Source: Streptomyces hoynatensis (GTDB lineage Bacteria > Actinomycetota > Actinomycetes > Streptomycetales > Streptomycetaceae). Taken from it: a stretch of DNA of 64,000 nucleotides. The stretch is from contig NZ_RBAL01000002.1 in NCBI RefSeq assembly GCF_003626535.1, forward strand, positions 62,001 to 126,000, given 5' to 3'. The notes under the pieces are model-generated. The model was not told the DNA's origin, did not search any database, and saw only the letters and a program-made list of their open reading frames with translations. Of the stretch, positions 23,033-30,800 are shown one piece after another; positions within the stretch are counted from its first letter, which is position 1; every line of letters starts with the position of its first letter. The position numbers and the translations under genes were made by a program.

Positions 23033-25477
23033 TCAGGTGTGGTTGGCGTCGTTGTAGGCCTCGGTCAGGTACTTGATGTCGTAGTTGTTCTCCATCGTCT
23101 CGACCCGTGCCCTGATGTCGGCCTCGGTCGCGCCGGGGGTGCTGGGGTCGAGCAACGACTGGTGGCCCGGCATCCGCACCCCGGCCATCCGCGCGGCCTG
23201 GGCGACGGCGGTCCTGGCGGGCATGTCGCCGTGCTCCAGGGCGACCTGCTGCCTGGCGTCGATCTCGGCGGCCGTCGGAATCTGCGAGCGGATCATCTCG
23301 CCCAGCCCGTAACTGCCCGCGGTGAGCGCGAGTTTGGCCGGGGTGGGCGGCACGAACAGGCTGACGGCCGAGGTGGCGGAGGAGACGGAGCTCATGGAGC
23401 GGAACGAGGCCCAGCCGGGTCCCTCGGTGTCCGCGACGACGCCCACGTGCTGCACGGTGCCCGCGATGCGCCCGATGTGGTCGAGTGCCGTGTTCAGGTG
23501 GGGCCGCCCCGGCTCGGCGAACGCGTTGTAGGCGGTCTTCGTCTCCCAGGTGGTCACCCCGTCGAGGAACTCGTTCCGCACGGTGGAGCCGCTCTCGTTC
23601 ATCAGCGAGAACAGGGCCTCCCGGTCGGGGGTGGAGAGCTCGAACAGGTTGCGGAAGCCGCCGGGGTGGTCCGGGTCGTGCGGATCGCGCAAGCCGCTGG
23701 TCTCGCTGGGCCTGGCGATGAGGTCCATGTACTCCAGTGCGGTGTTGCCGATGGCCCGCTGGAGGGCGGACTGGTCGACGTAGCCCAGCGCCTTGGCGTT
23801 CGGCGGCACCAGGTCGCCGGTGATGACGCCCTTGCTGTCGGGGGCGTCGTGCAGCAGGTTGTAGGCGGCCTGCACGTACGGCCTGGCCGCGGCGCTGTTC
23901 GGGTCGACGCCCTGCGGGACGTGGGTGCCGCTGTGGATCAGGGCCGCGGCGCCGTTGCTGTTCTCCCAGAAGGTGCCGAGGAAGGTGCTGCGGAAGTCCC
24001 CGTCGTTCAGCAGCCCGGCGGACGCCTCGTGGTTCAGCGCGGTGGCGGTCAGCAGGCCGGTGCCGAACCTGTTCGGCGTGTACTCGTGGCTGCCGGTGTA
24101 CTGCATGTTCGTCTGCCGCTGCACCTCGACGGCGGCGTGCCCCATGTCCGTGGCGAAGCGGTCGCCCGGCGCGATGCTCGCGGTGGCCATCAGGTCGCCG
24201 AAGCCGTTGAACCGCTCCATCTCGTGCCGGAACGGCGAGGTGCCGAAGGGCTGCTGGGCGAAGAGGTCCGTGTGCTCGTAGTCGTACACGAAGTGCCGCA
24301 GGCTCGCCGGGAGCTGGTTGCCCTGGGTGGCCGGGTCGAAGCCGCCGGCGTCCGGGTTGGTGAGCATCATCAGGCCGTTCGCCACCCGGCGGGCGGCGGC
24401 GAGGCCGGGCGAGGCCTGCCCCGGGTGGTCCCGGTCCCCGGCCAGCTCGCCGAGCTCGGCCAGGTCGTCGATGCCCAGCTGCCCGTAGAAGGTCTGGAGG
24501 AAGGCCCGCTCCTGCGCGGTCATGGGGCGCGAGGGCGTGCCCCCGTCGCGCATGTCCTCGTAGATGCCGCGGGCGATGGCCTCCAGGCCCTCGGTCCACA
24601 TGAGGATCAGGTTCTTGTCCGGGTGCGCCTTGGCCAGCTCGGCGGCCAGCTGCCTGCCCTCGTACGCCGCCTGCTGCTGCGTCATGAACAGGCCGAAGGG
24701 CCCCTCGGACAGGTCGTAGCCGAGGTCGCCGAGCTCCTGCCCGTACTGCGCCAGCTGGTAACGGTAGGAGTTGATCGCCTCGTTGACGTGGCTGTGGGAG
24801 CTCTTCGCCGAGTCGACGACGACCTCCAGGTGCTCCTTGCGGATCTCCTCGGCGATGCTCTCGGGGATCTGGAAGATCGGGCCGCCCTGGGCGTTGGTGC
24901 CGCTGGAGGGGATGCTGCGGGTGGTCGGGTTGCTCATGATCTCGCCGTGCACCTCAAGCGGCATGAGGTGGTTGACCTGGTTGCCCGCGGCATTGCGCTC
25001 GTTCACGGCGGCCTGGAGGCCCCTGCCCCAGGTCGCCCAGTCGTTCCACGCCCCCTGCTCCTCCTGCCCGCGCACCACCTCGACGCCGGGGTCGCCGGTG
25101 GGCAGGTCCACGTTGTAGACGATCTCGTGCACGTTGTGCTCGGTCTCGATCGCCTCGTTCATGGCCCGGACCAGGTAGCGCACCACCCCGTCCATGTCGC
25201 GGCCGTTGCCCTGGAGGCCCCGGGCGGTCTCCTTGATCGTGCCGTCCTCGTCCAGCAGGGTCCTGCCGTCCACCCCGCCGGAGCGGGCGCCCAACCGGCT
25301 GGCCACCTGGGCGAGTTCGCCGGCGCTCTCGGCCTCGCCGGCCGCCCTGGCGTAGAGGGCGGCGGTGTTCCCCATGTCCTCGGGCTTGATCTCGGCCGTG
25401 AACTGCTCCTGGAGCGTCCAGGGCTTCACGCCGGCCTTCGCCTCGACTTCCTGCCTGGTGAACGAGAAGTTCGGCAT
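23033..25477 (-). CDS. Large type VII secretion-associated protein (814 residues)
   Basis: First gene upstream of eccC. It starts MPNFSFTRQEVEAKAGVKPW and is mostly helical and soluble, with no signal peptide. Segments such as AIGNTALEYMDLIA, FRNLFELSTPDREALFSLMN and ETKTAYNAF resemble the TPR-region proteins found beside mycobacterial ESX loci, but the match is weak. One hydrophobic patch near 740-760 (SAVSLFVPPTPAKLALTAG) could insert in a membrane. The start at 25477 is behind GAAGGA. It may be a large secreted substrate or a chaperone-like partner. No toxin-domain motif is visible at the C-terminus, and there is no immunity gene next to it. Confidence 0.75.
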   Translation of the reverse strand: MPNFSFTRQEVEAKAGVKPWTLQEQFTAEIKPEDMGNTAALYARAAGEAESAGELAQVASRLGARSGGVDGRTLLDEDGTIKETARGLQGNGRDMDGVVRYLVRAMNEAIETEHNVHEIVYNVDLPTGDPGVEVVRGQEEQGAWNDWATWGRGLQAAVNERNAAGNQVNHLMPLEVHGEIMSNPTTRSIPSSGTNAQGGPIFQIPESIAEEIRKEHLEVVVDSAKSSHSHVNEAINSYRYQLAQYGQELGDLGYDLSEGPFGLFMTQQQAAYEGRQLAAELAKAHPDKNLILMWTEGLEAIARGIYEDMRDGGTPSRPMTAQERAFLQTFYGQLGIDDLAELGELAGDRDHPGQASPGLAAARRVANGLMMLTNPDAGGFDPATQGNQLPASLRHFVYDYEHTDLFAQQPFGTSPFRHEMERFNGFGDLMATASIAPGDRFATDMGHAAVEVQRQTNMQYTGSHEYTPNRFGTGLLTATALNHEASAGLLNDGDFRSTFLGTFWENSNGAAALIHSGTHVPQGVDPNSAAARPYVQAAYNLLHDAPDSKGVITGDLVPPNAKALGYVDQSALQRAIGNTALEYMDLIARPSETSGLRDPHDPDHPGGFRNLFELSTPDREALFSLMNESGSTVRNEFLDGVTTWETKTAYNAFAEPGRPHLNTALDHIGRIAGTVQHVGVVADTEGPGWASFRSMSSVSSATSAVSLFVPPTPAKLALTAGSYGLGEMIRSQIPTAAEIDARQQVALEHGDMPARTAVAQAARMAGVRMPGHQSLLDPSTPGATEADIRARVETMENNYDIKYLTEAYNDANHT

Positions 25478-25554
25478 GTCGGGTCCTTCTGCGGGTGGGT
25501 GGTCCTGGCGGGTGCGGGTGCGGACGGGCGGGTGCGGGGCGTGCCGGGTGCGGG

Positions 25555-25896
25555 TCAGATCCCGTCGGCGACCTGCCGGGAGACGGGCGTCACCGTGACG
25601 GCGCCCACCACGGTGTGCGCGGCGCCGTCCATCTCCTCGCCGGTGGCGGCGACATAGCTGCTCGCCGCGGCCATGTTCTCCCGGCCCTCGGCCGCCTTGG
25701 CCACGCCCCTGGCCTGGGTGTCGCGGGTGCCGGTGACCGCGGAGACGAACTCGGTGGCGCCCGCGTAGCTGCCGGGGTCGGGGGTGGCCCGGCCCAGGTA
25801 GTGCCGGGTGCTCTCGGCCGCGTCCGCGGTCTGGCCGCTGAGCCGGGCCGAGCCGCGGAACCCCTCGGGCAGGTAGTAGAGGCCGTCGTGTCCCAT
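25555..25896 (-). CDS. Small ESX-associated protein, EspC-like
   Basis: A 113-residue helical protein, MGHDGLYYLPEGFRGSARLS onward, with a central SYAGATEFVSAV turn and a second helix ending in VAATGEEMDGAAHTVV. The pattern (helix, short loop with Tyr and Phe, helix) fits the EspC-like family of small type VII substrates. The ATG at 25896 has GGAAGGAGAAGG upstream. It lies 77 bp from the 814-residue gene and shares its strand. The family assignment is tentative. Confidence 0.7.
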   Translation of the reverse strand: MGHDGLYYLPEGFRGSARLSGQTADAAESTRHYLGRATPDPGSYAGATEFVSAVTGTRDTQARGVAKAAEGRENMAAASSYVAATGEEMDGAAHTVVGAVTVTPVSRQVADGI

Positions 25897-25910
25897 CGCC
25901 TTCTCCTTCC

Positions 25911-25970
25911 TTCGCGTTCCTCGCGGTTCCCTTGTGTTCCTCGCGGTTCCTCTGTGTTCCTCGCGTTCCC
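25911..25970 (-). repeat. Six 10-bp tandem units upstream of the EspC-like gene
   Basis: The plus strand reads TTCGCGTTCC, TCGCGGTTCC, CTTGTGTTCC, TCGCGGTTCC, TCTGTGTTCC and TCGCGTTCCC, alternating two variants so that a 20-bp period is also visible. On the mRNA strand this gives repeated GGAACNCNGAGGAAC, i.e. several ribosome-site-like GAGGAA motifs ending 14 bp before the start codon. Confidence 0.8.
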
Positions 25971-26109
25971 CGCGCTGCCCTGGTGCCCCTGGTGCCCCGG
26001 GTGCCCCGGGCACGGCCGCCCCGCCGGGTGCGGGGCGGCCGTGCCGCGGCGGTGCGGGTGCCGCACGGCGGCGCCCCGGCCAAGGGGAGAGACGCCGGAA
26101 CGCCGCCGG

Positions 26110-27618
26110 TCAGTCGGCCGGCAGGCCGTCGACGGCCCGCCTGGCGGGCGCCCACACGGCCGGGTCCTCGGTCAGCCCGGTGGGGCGCCGGCGCCGCGCC
26201 TCCTCCTCGCCGCGGCCGGGGCGGCCCCGGAGTGCGCCGCCTGGCGGCGGCACGGCCGGCGCGGCGCGGCGCGCCCCGGCGAGCTGGTGGCGGGCGGCCG
26301 GGTCCTGGCGCCTGCTCTGCCAGATCCCGGAGGTGCGCTCCCGCGGCCTGCCCCGGCCGCCGCCCTGGCCGCGGGCGGCCTGCCCGGCCGCGCCCGGCGG
26401 CGGCACGAAGGGCCGTCCGCCCTGTGCCGCCTCGTGCAGGGCGAACCGGGTCGCCACCCTGGCCCGCAGGGCGAGGTTCCGGTTGGCCTGCCCGAGCATC
26501 TGGCCGCGCGCGGGACCGGGATAGCCGACGCTCGGCGGCATGATTCCGCCGTAGAGCGCGGCCAGGGAACTGCCGCCGCCCGGCGGGCCGCCGGTGCCGG
26601 CCAGGCCCGTGGCGCCCAGGGAGGACACGAGCGTCACCGGCTGGTTCGGGGACGCCACCGAGCCGGGGGAACCCACGGAGCCGGGGCCGCCGCCGAGGCC
26701 GGACAGCCTGGTCGCGTACTCGGCCACCTCGCCGAAGGGCCGCCCGGTCACCGGGTCGATCCACCGGCCGGTGGCCGGGTCGAACTCCCGGCCGGTCGCC
26801 GGGTCGACCAGGTGGCCGGTGTTCGGGCTCTGCACCCAGCCCGCGAAGTCCCCCTCCTCGGGCCCCAGCACGCTCGCGCCCGGGTACTCGCCCGCGCCGA
26901 CCCGGCTTCCGTTGGCCGCCGGGACCAGCTCGGCGCCCGGCGGCGCCGTGGCCGCCCCCGCCTCGGCGAAGGAGCCGGTGGCGGCGCCGCCCCCCACGCC
27001 GGCGCCGCCCCCGGCGAGGGCCGCCGCGGCGACCCCGCCTCCCGCCGCGGCCCCGGCCCCCGCGGCGCCCGCGGCCCCCGCCCCCGCGGCCCCGGCCGGG
27101 CCGCCGCTGTCCGGGGCGGGGGGCGCGTTGCCGCCGATCACCTGGGCGAACACGGCCCCGAGCCCGTCGAGCAGGCCCTCGGCCTGCCCGGCGAGCTGCT
27201 GCCGCTGCTGCAGGCCGAGTTCCCCGGCCCGCACCTCGGCCATGCCCGGCTGGATGTGGGCCATCCGCTCGCTCGTCTCGGTCTTGACCCGCTCGTACTC
27301 CGCCTGGAGCTGGATGGCGCGCTCGCTGGCCCGCGCGGACTGCTGGGCGGCCCGCGTGAGCTGATCGGAGATCACGCCGGCGACCCGGCCCGCCCCCTCG
27401 GCCCAGCCGCCGGCCGCCTCCAGGCGGTCGGCCAGCTCCATCAGGCCCACGCCCGGCTGCCCGGCCGCGGCGCCGGCCGAGCCGGAGAGCGCGGTGCTCT
27501 CGGTGCCTGCGGCGCGGGCCAGCGCCAGCCAGGCACCGGCCGCCGCCTGCATCGACAGGTGCTGGGCGCTGAGGATCTTTGCGATCACCGCCGCAAAGTG
27601 CCCGTCGGTGTCCGTCAC
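26110..27618 (-). CDS. PPE-like type VII secretion-associated protein with DPATGR repeats
   Basis: A 502-residue protein. The first 165 residues are predicted helical (QHLSMQAAAGAWLALARAAG, then a long heptad-like stretch around QLQAEYERVKTETSERM), as in PPE and EspB-type substrates. A long Gly/Ala region (165-235) follows, then about three nine-residue repeats of the type VDPATGREF / FDPATGRWI / IDPVTGRPF (near 270-297). The C-terminal 130 residues are Arg/Pro/Gly-rich, ending WAPARRAVDGLPAD. No signal peptide, no membrane helix, no WxG. It lies 7 bp after the next small gene and is surely in the same unit. Substrate or surface component is inferred from position. Confidence 0.75.
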   Translation of the reverse strand: MTDTDGHFAAVIAKILSAQHLSMQAAAGAWLALARAAGTESTALSGSAGAAAGQPGVGLMELADRLEAAGGWAEGAGRVAGVISDQLTRAAQQSARASERAIQLQAEYERVKTETSERMAHIQPGMAEVRAGELGLQQRQQLAGQAEGLLDGLGAVFAQVIGGNAPPAPDSGGPAGAAGAGAAGAAGAGAAAGGGVAAAALAGGGAGVGGGAATGSFAEAGAATAPPGAELVPAANGSRVGAGEYPGASVLGPEEGDFAGWVQSPNTGHLVDPATGREFDPATGRWIDPVTGRPFGEVAEYATRLSGLGGGPGSVGSPGSVASPNQPVTLVSSLGATGLAGTGGPPGGGSSLAALYGGIMPPSVGYPGPARGQMLGQANRNLALRARVATRFALHEAAQGGRPFVPPPGAAGQAARGQGGGRGRPRERTSGIWQSRRQDPAARHQLAGARRAAPAVPPPGGALRGRPGRGEEEARRRRPTGLTEDPAVWAPARRAVDGLPAD

Positions 27619-27625
27619 GGACCGG

Positions 27626-27970
27626 TCACCTCCCCGTGTCGATGGCGGAGACGAACGCCTGCAGATTCGCGACCTGTACCGCCGACAGCGCGCTCCTGGC
27701 GTGGGCGTCCGAGTCCTGGCCGATGACCGCCGCGCGGTTCGCGCTGTTCTTGATGTCCTCGACCGTGTGGCCGGCCCGGGCGAGCTCGGTGAGCATCGAC
27801 TGGGCCGCCGCCTTCAGCGCGGCGGAGGCCGCGTGCGCGTGGGGCACCTGGCCGAACATGGCGGGATCGGAGGCGATCGCGGCGAAGGTGGACTTCATCC
27901 CGGCGAGCCCGTTGCGGGCCCCCGCCTCCTGTCCGAGGCGCTGCAGGGCGCCGATGTTCATCGTGACCAT
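27626..27970 (-). CDS. Small ESX-like helical protein
   Basis: A 114-residue protein starting MVTMNIGALQRLGQEAGARN, helical, without Trp and without a WxG turn. The block DPAMFGQVPHAHAASAALKA in the middle resembles the FG loop of EspC-like substrates. ATG 27970 has GGACGGAGA upstream; an in-frame ATG nine bases later is a possible alternative. Neighbours on both sides are type VII genes with gaps of 7 and 21 bp. Confidence 0.75.
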   Translation of the reverse strand: MVTMNIGALQRLGQEAGARNGLAGMKSTFAAIASDPAMFGQVPHAHAASAALKAAAQSMLTELARAGHTVEDIKNSANRAAVIGQDSDAHARSALSAVQVANLQAFVSAIDTGR

Positions 27971-27991
27971 GGTTCGGATCTCCGTCCCGGG

Positions 27992-28306
27992 TCAGCGAGC
28001 CCCGCCCGCGGCGGCCCGCACCATGGCCGCGCCGCCCTCGTTGCCGATGTCCTGCACATTGCGCATCGCGAGGTTCTGCGCGGTGACGCTCTCGTCGAAG
28101 CCCGCGGCCTCGCGCCGGAACTGCTGGTCGCGCTCGGTCAGCACCTGGCCGATCTGCGGGTCGACCTGCCCGGTCTCGACGAGCTGGCCGAGCTGGGTGC
28201 GGACGTTGTTCCAGATCTCGATGTACCGCTCCTGCTGGGCGCGGGTCTGCGACTGGATGGTGTCCAGACCCTCGTTCCTGAACTGGATCAGACCGTCGTA
28301 GGTCAC
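27992..28306 (-). CDS. Small ESX-like helical protein (WXG100-superfamily candidate)
   Basis: A 104-residue protein with two helices: MTYDGLIQFRNEGLDTIQSQ, a YIEIWNNVRTQLGQL segment with the only Trp, and a second helix through LTERDQQFRREAAGFDES. The Trp is followed by Asn-Asn, so the canonical Trp-x-Gly turn is absent. Size and location next to the ESX core suggest a secreted substrate or heterodimer partner. The start has AAGGAGA upstream. Confidence 0.75.
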   Translation of the reverse strand: MTYDGLIQFRNEGLDTIQSQTRAQQERYIEIWNNVRTQLGQLVETGQVDPQIGQVLTERDQQFRREAAGFDESVTAQNLAMRNVQDIGNEGGAAMVRAAAGGAR

Positions 28307-28484
28307 GCTGTCTCCTTGGTCGGGTGAGCCCGGCGGGCTCGTCCCCGGGCCGTGCGCGGGGCCGGCCGGCCCGCTCGCGCGGGGCCGCGGGGTGCGGATG
28401 GGTGCACGGGTGCCGCCTGGCCGGATCGCGGGAACGCCGGATCTGCGCGGCGGCCGGATCTGCCGGCAGACCTGCGCGGCGAGG

Positions 28485-28826
28485 TCAGATCTGTGCGGCG
28501 ATGGTCAGGTCGGCCGGGATGTTCGGGGTGGTGACCTGGTTGAGGGCGCCGTGCGCGTCGGCGTCCGTCTCGCGGCCGGTGTTCGCGGTCAGGCCGAGGT
28601 CGCGCGACAGTCCGTCGAGCGCGTGGGCCAGGGCCGCTCCCGCCTTGCCGAGGTCCTCGTAGGTCTCCACCGCGCGGCTGGTGCCCGAGCCGTGGTACGC
28701 GGTGCTCACGATCCCGGCGTGGCCGCCGATGCCGGAGGCGACCTCGTCCATCTCCGTGTAGGCGCCGTTGATGACGCCCATCACGCGGTCGACCTCTTCC
28801 GGGGCGAGCTTGATCACTTCGGCCAT
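28485..28826 (-). CDS. Small ESX-like protein, first gene of the type VII locus
   Basis: A 113-residue two-helix protein starting MAEVIKLAPEEVDRVMGVIN. The hairpin turn reads STAYHGSGTS, where a WXG100 protein would have Trp-x-Gly, so Tyr-His-Gly may stand in. A YTEMD sequence near residue 24 has the spacing of the YxxxD/E export signal but lies in the first helix rather than after the second. The start at 28826 has GAGTGAGGAC upstream. The predicted promoter of the locus is about 250 bp further up. Confidence 0.78.
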   Translation of the reverse strand: MAEVIKLAPEEVDRVMGVINGAYTEMDEVASGIGGHAGIVSTAYHGSGTSRAVETYEDLGKAGAALAHALDGLSRDLGLTANTGRETDADAHGALNQVTTPNIPADLTIAAQI

Positions 28827-28874
28827 GGAGTCCTCACTCTCACGGTGCGAAAAGGTGGTGCCTGGCGATGCCGT

Positions 28875-28930
28875 CCGTGGTGCCGTGGTGCCGTGGTGCG
28901 CTTGGTGCGGTGGTGCCGTTGGTGCCGTGG
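28875..28930 (-). repeat. 8-9-bp tandem repeats in the leader of the type VII locus
   Basis: CCGTGGTG three times, then CGCTTGGTG, CGGTGGTG, CCGTTGGTG and a partial unit. The tract lies 49-104 bp upstream of the first esx-like gene and downstream of the predicted transcription start, so it would be in the 5' UTR, reading CACCACGG-type units in the mRNA. Confidence 0.8.
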
Positions 28931-29070
28931 GCCGTTTCGGCGACGCGGTGGCCCGCGCCCCCGGGGCCGGCGGGCGGCGCGTCCGCCCCCGGCCCGCCGA
29001 GCCTCGCCGCGCCCCCACGTATGTTTGCGGCAGCAATGATGCCGGTGGTGCGCCGGGAGGCTGACGATAG

Positions 29071-29117
29071 CTCAGCACTTACTGAGATGCCATAGGGTGC
29101 AAGAAAAGTTGCATCAA
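29071..29117 (-). promoter_or_regulatory. Candidate promoter of the type VII locus with two 5-6-5 dyads
   Basis: On the minus strand, -35 TTGATG (29117-29112) and -10 TATGGC (29094-29089) are 17 bp apart in an AT-rich island. The dyad TGCAA-n6-TTGCA (29098-29113) fills the spacer, and a second dyad of equal geometry, CTCAG-n6-CTGAG (29071-29086), covers the expected start site. The two centres are 27 bp apart. No regulator is identified. Confidence 0.45.
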
Positions 29118-29489
29118 TATTGGCGCTACCGTCGGGTAATCGTGAACTCGCGCCGGACGGACGGCTGTTGCCTGCCTGAGGCCACTCTTCTGGTCAGGTG
29201 TGCCGGGTTTCCGGCGCCCGTCGCCGGCGAGGGCGCACCGGGGCCGTCCGCGGGCCCCCGGGGCGGGCGGCAGGCGGGGGTGCCGGGGGCCTGCCGCGCC
29301 AGGAAGGGCCGCCGAAGAGGGCGGTCCCGCGCCTCCGGCCCCTGAAGGGAACCGGGACGCGATCCTGTCTCTTCGCTTTAGCCAACGAAACGAGGCGACG
29401 CGGGACGGCCCGCCGCGGCGGTGCTGTTTCCCCCTGTTTCCCCCCTGTCTCCCGCGGTTCCCCCCTGTAGCCCCGATCCCGCCCGGGGC
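29118..29489. other. Intergenic region without a recognisable gene
   Basis: Contains CTGTTTCCCCC-like pyrimidine runs at about 29420-29476 and open frames on both strands that have Arg/Gly/Pro-rich products and no ribosome sites. I see no gene here. Confidence 0.45.
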
Positions 29490-29495
29490 TACACT
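29490..29495 (+). promoter_or_regulatory. -10 box suggesting a leaderless transcript
   Basis: TACACT ends 8 bp before the ATG at 29504 and there is no ribosome site between them, so transcription probably begins at or next to the start codon. No good -35 box is visible. Confidence 0.4.
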
Positions 29496-29503
29496 CGCCG
29501 CCC

Positions 29504-30043
29504 ATGACCCGACTGGACGCACAGGGCCGCCCGGAGCCGCCCCTCGCCGAAGACGAGGCGAGCACGCTGCTCGGCTTCCTCGACTACCAGCGCGCGACCC
29601 TGGAGTGGAAGTGCGCGGGGCTGGACGCCGCCGGGCTCGCCGCGCGGGTCGGCCCCTCCTCGATGACCCTGGGCGGGATGCTCAAGCACCTGGCCTACGT
29701 GGAGGACTCGTGGTGCTCGGTGTTCCTGCACGGCAACGCCCCCGGCGCGCCGTGGGACACCGTCGACTGGAAGGCCGACCCCGACTGGGACTGGCACTCC
29801 GCCGCCGGGGAGGACCCCGAGCGGCTGCGGGCGCTGTGGCGCGCGTCCGTCGCACGCTCCCGGGAGCTCGTCGCCGCCGCCCTCGCGGAGGAAGGCCCTG
29901 GCCGGCTCGCCCGCCGCTCCTGGCCCGACGGGAACACCCCGAGCCTGCGCTGGATCCTGTGCCACCTGATCGAGGAGTACGCCCGGCACAACGGGCACGC
30001 CGACCTGCTCAGGGAGTCGGTGGACGGGAGCACCGGCGAGTAG
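29504..30043 (+). CDS. DUF664/DinB-superfamily protein (second copy)
   Basis: A 179-residue four-helix protein homologous to the product of 3997-4506. It has LGFLDYQRATLEWKCAGL, then MLKHLAYVEDSWCS with the first metal-type His, a tryptophan-rich segment (DWKADPDWDWH), and LIEEYARHNGHADLLRESVDG with the two later His. Relatives are metal-binding, some thiol-dependent. The start follows a -10 box so closely that the mRNA is probably leaderless. It faces the DUF6098 gene. Confidence 0.85.
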   Translation: MTRLDAQGRPEPPLAEDEASTLLGFLDYQRATLEWKCAGLDAAGLAARVGPSSMTLGGMLKHLAYVEDSWCSVFLHGNAPGAPWDTVDWKADPDWDWHSAAGEDPERLRALWRASVARSRELVAAALAEEGPGRLARRSWPDGNTPSLRWILCHLIEEYARHNGHADLLRESVDGSTGE

Positions 30044-30103
30044 CCGGGCGGGCCCACGCGCCCCGCCGTTCCCGACCGGCAAACCCTCCGGTCCGGTCCC
30101 GGC

Positions 30104-30544
30104 TCACGGACGCCGCAGCGGTCCCCAGGATCGGGGCTGCCTGCCCAGCTCGTGGCGCGCCTCCGCGATGACCTCGTCGGCGATCCAGGCCAGCGGCTCC
30201 ACGCGGTCCACCAGTGGCTCGTTGTCCGGGCCGCGGGCGATCTCGCGGGCGTGCAGCAGCCAGGGCGCGACGCCCGGCGCCTTCTCGTGCTGGAGGTGGG
30301 AGTAGTCCCACAGGCGGCGGGCCACCCAGAGCCTGACGCTGCCCGGCCACCAGTGCTCGATGTGCAGCGGGCTGACGGACAGTCCCGGCATCGGGGCGCC
30401 GGTGAGTTCGTCCGCGCTGCCCGCCGGGCCGTGCAGGTCGAAGCGCGGGCCCTTGGACCAGCGCACGAAGAGCCCCTCCCGCTCCCGAACGCGCCGGGCA
30501 AGCTCGTCGAGGGTACGCACCCGCGCCATCCCGTCGTCCGTCAT
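30104..30544 (-). CDS. DUF6098-family protein
   Basis: A 146-residue soluble protein of a Streptomyces family without known function. Recognisable blocks are TLDELARRVREREGLFVRWS, DELTGAPMPGLSVSPL, VRLWVARRLWDYSHL and RGPDNEPLVDRVEPLAWI, in that order. Several Trp and the absence of membrane segments suggest a compact enzyme or binding fold, but no catalytic motif is evident. The ATG at 30544 has GAGAGGAGAGGCGGG upstream. Three 11-bp direct repeats lie just above. Confidence 0.82.
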   Translation of the reverse strand: MTDDGMARVRTLDELARRVREREGLFVRWSKGPRFDLHGPAGSADELTGAPMPGLSVSPLHIEHWWPGSVRLWVARRLWDYSHLQHEKAPGVAPWLLHAREIARGPDNEPLVDRVEPLAWIADEVIAEARHELGRQPRSWGPLRRP

Positions 30545-30591
30545 CCCGCCTCTCCTCTCCGCCGTTCCGCCCCCGTCCCTTCGCCGGGTCC

Positions 30592-30624
30592 CGCAACCGT
30601 TCCACAACCGTTCCGCAACCGTTT
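30592..30624 (-). repeat. Three 11-bp direct repeats upstream of the DUF6098 gene
   Basis: CGCAACCGTTC, CACAACCGTTC and CGCAACCGTTT follow without gaps, 48-80 bp upstream of the start. An 11-bp period puts each copy on the same face of the helix, the geometry of tandem operators such as PHO boxes, but the sequence fits that consensus only partly. Confidence 0.7.
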
Positions 30625-30800
30625 CCGCTGCCGGTCGTGCCCCGGTGCGTCCCGTCCGGTGCGTCCCGGCCGCCGGGACCCACCGGTACCCGATCACGGG
30701 CGTGCGGTCACCGCCGTCAGCCGCGCGGGCCGGGTTCCCGTGCGCCGCTCCGGCGGCATCCGCGGCGCCCGTGGCCCGGGGGCGGCCGCCCGGCCGGGCG

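Noticed and set aside
23033..25477. 814-residue ESX-locus protein as a polymorphic toxin
   Set aside because: No toxin motif at the C-terminus and no small immunity gene downstream; the next gene is eccC.
29097..29345. Plus-strand frame encoding MQEKLHQYWRYRRV... in the type VII promoter region
   Set aside because: It starts inside the promoter dyad of the opposite strand, lacks a ribosome site, and turns into Gly/Arg/Pro-rich sequence.
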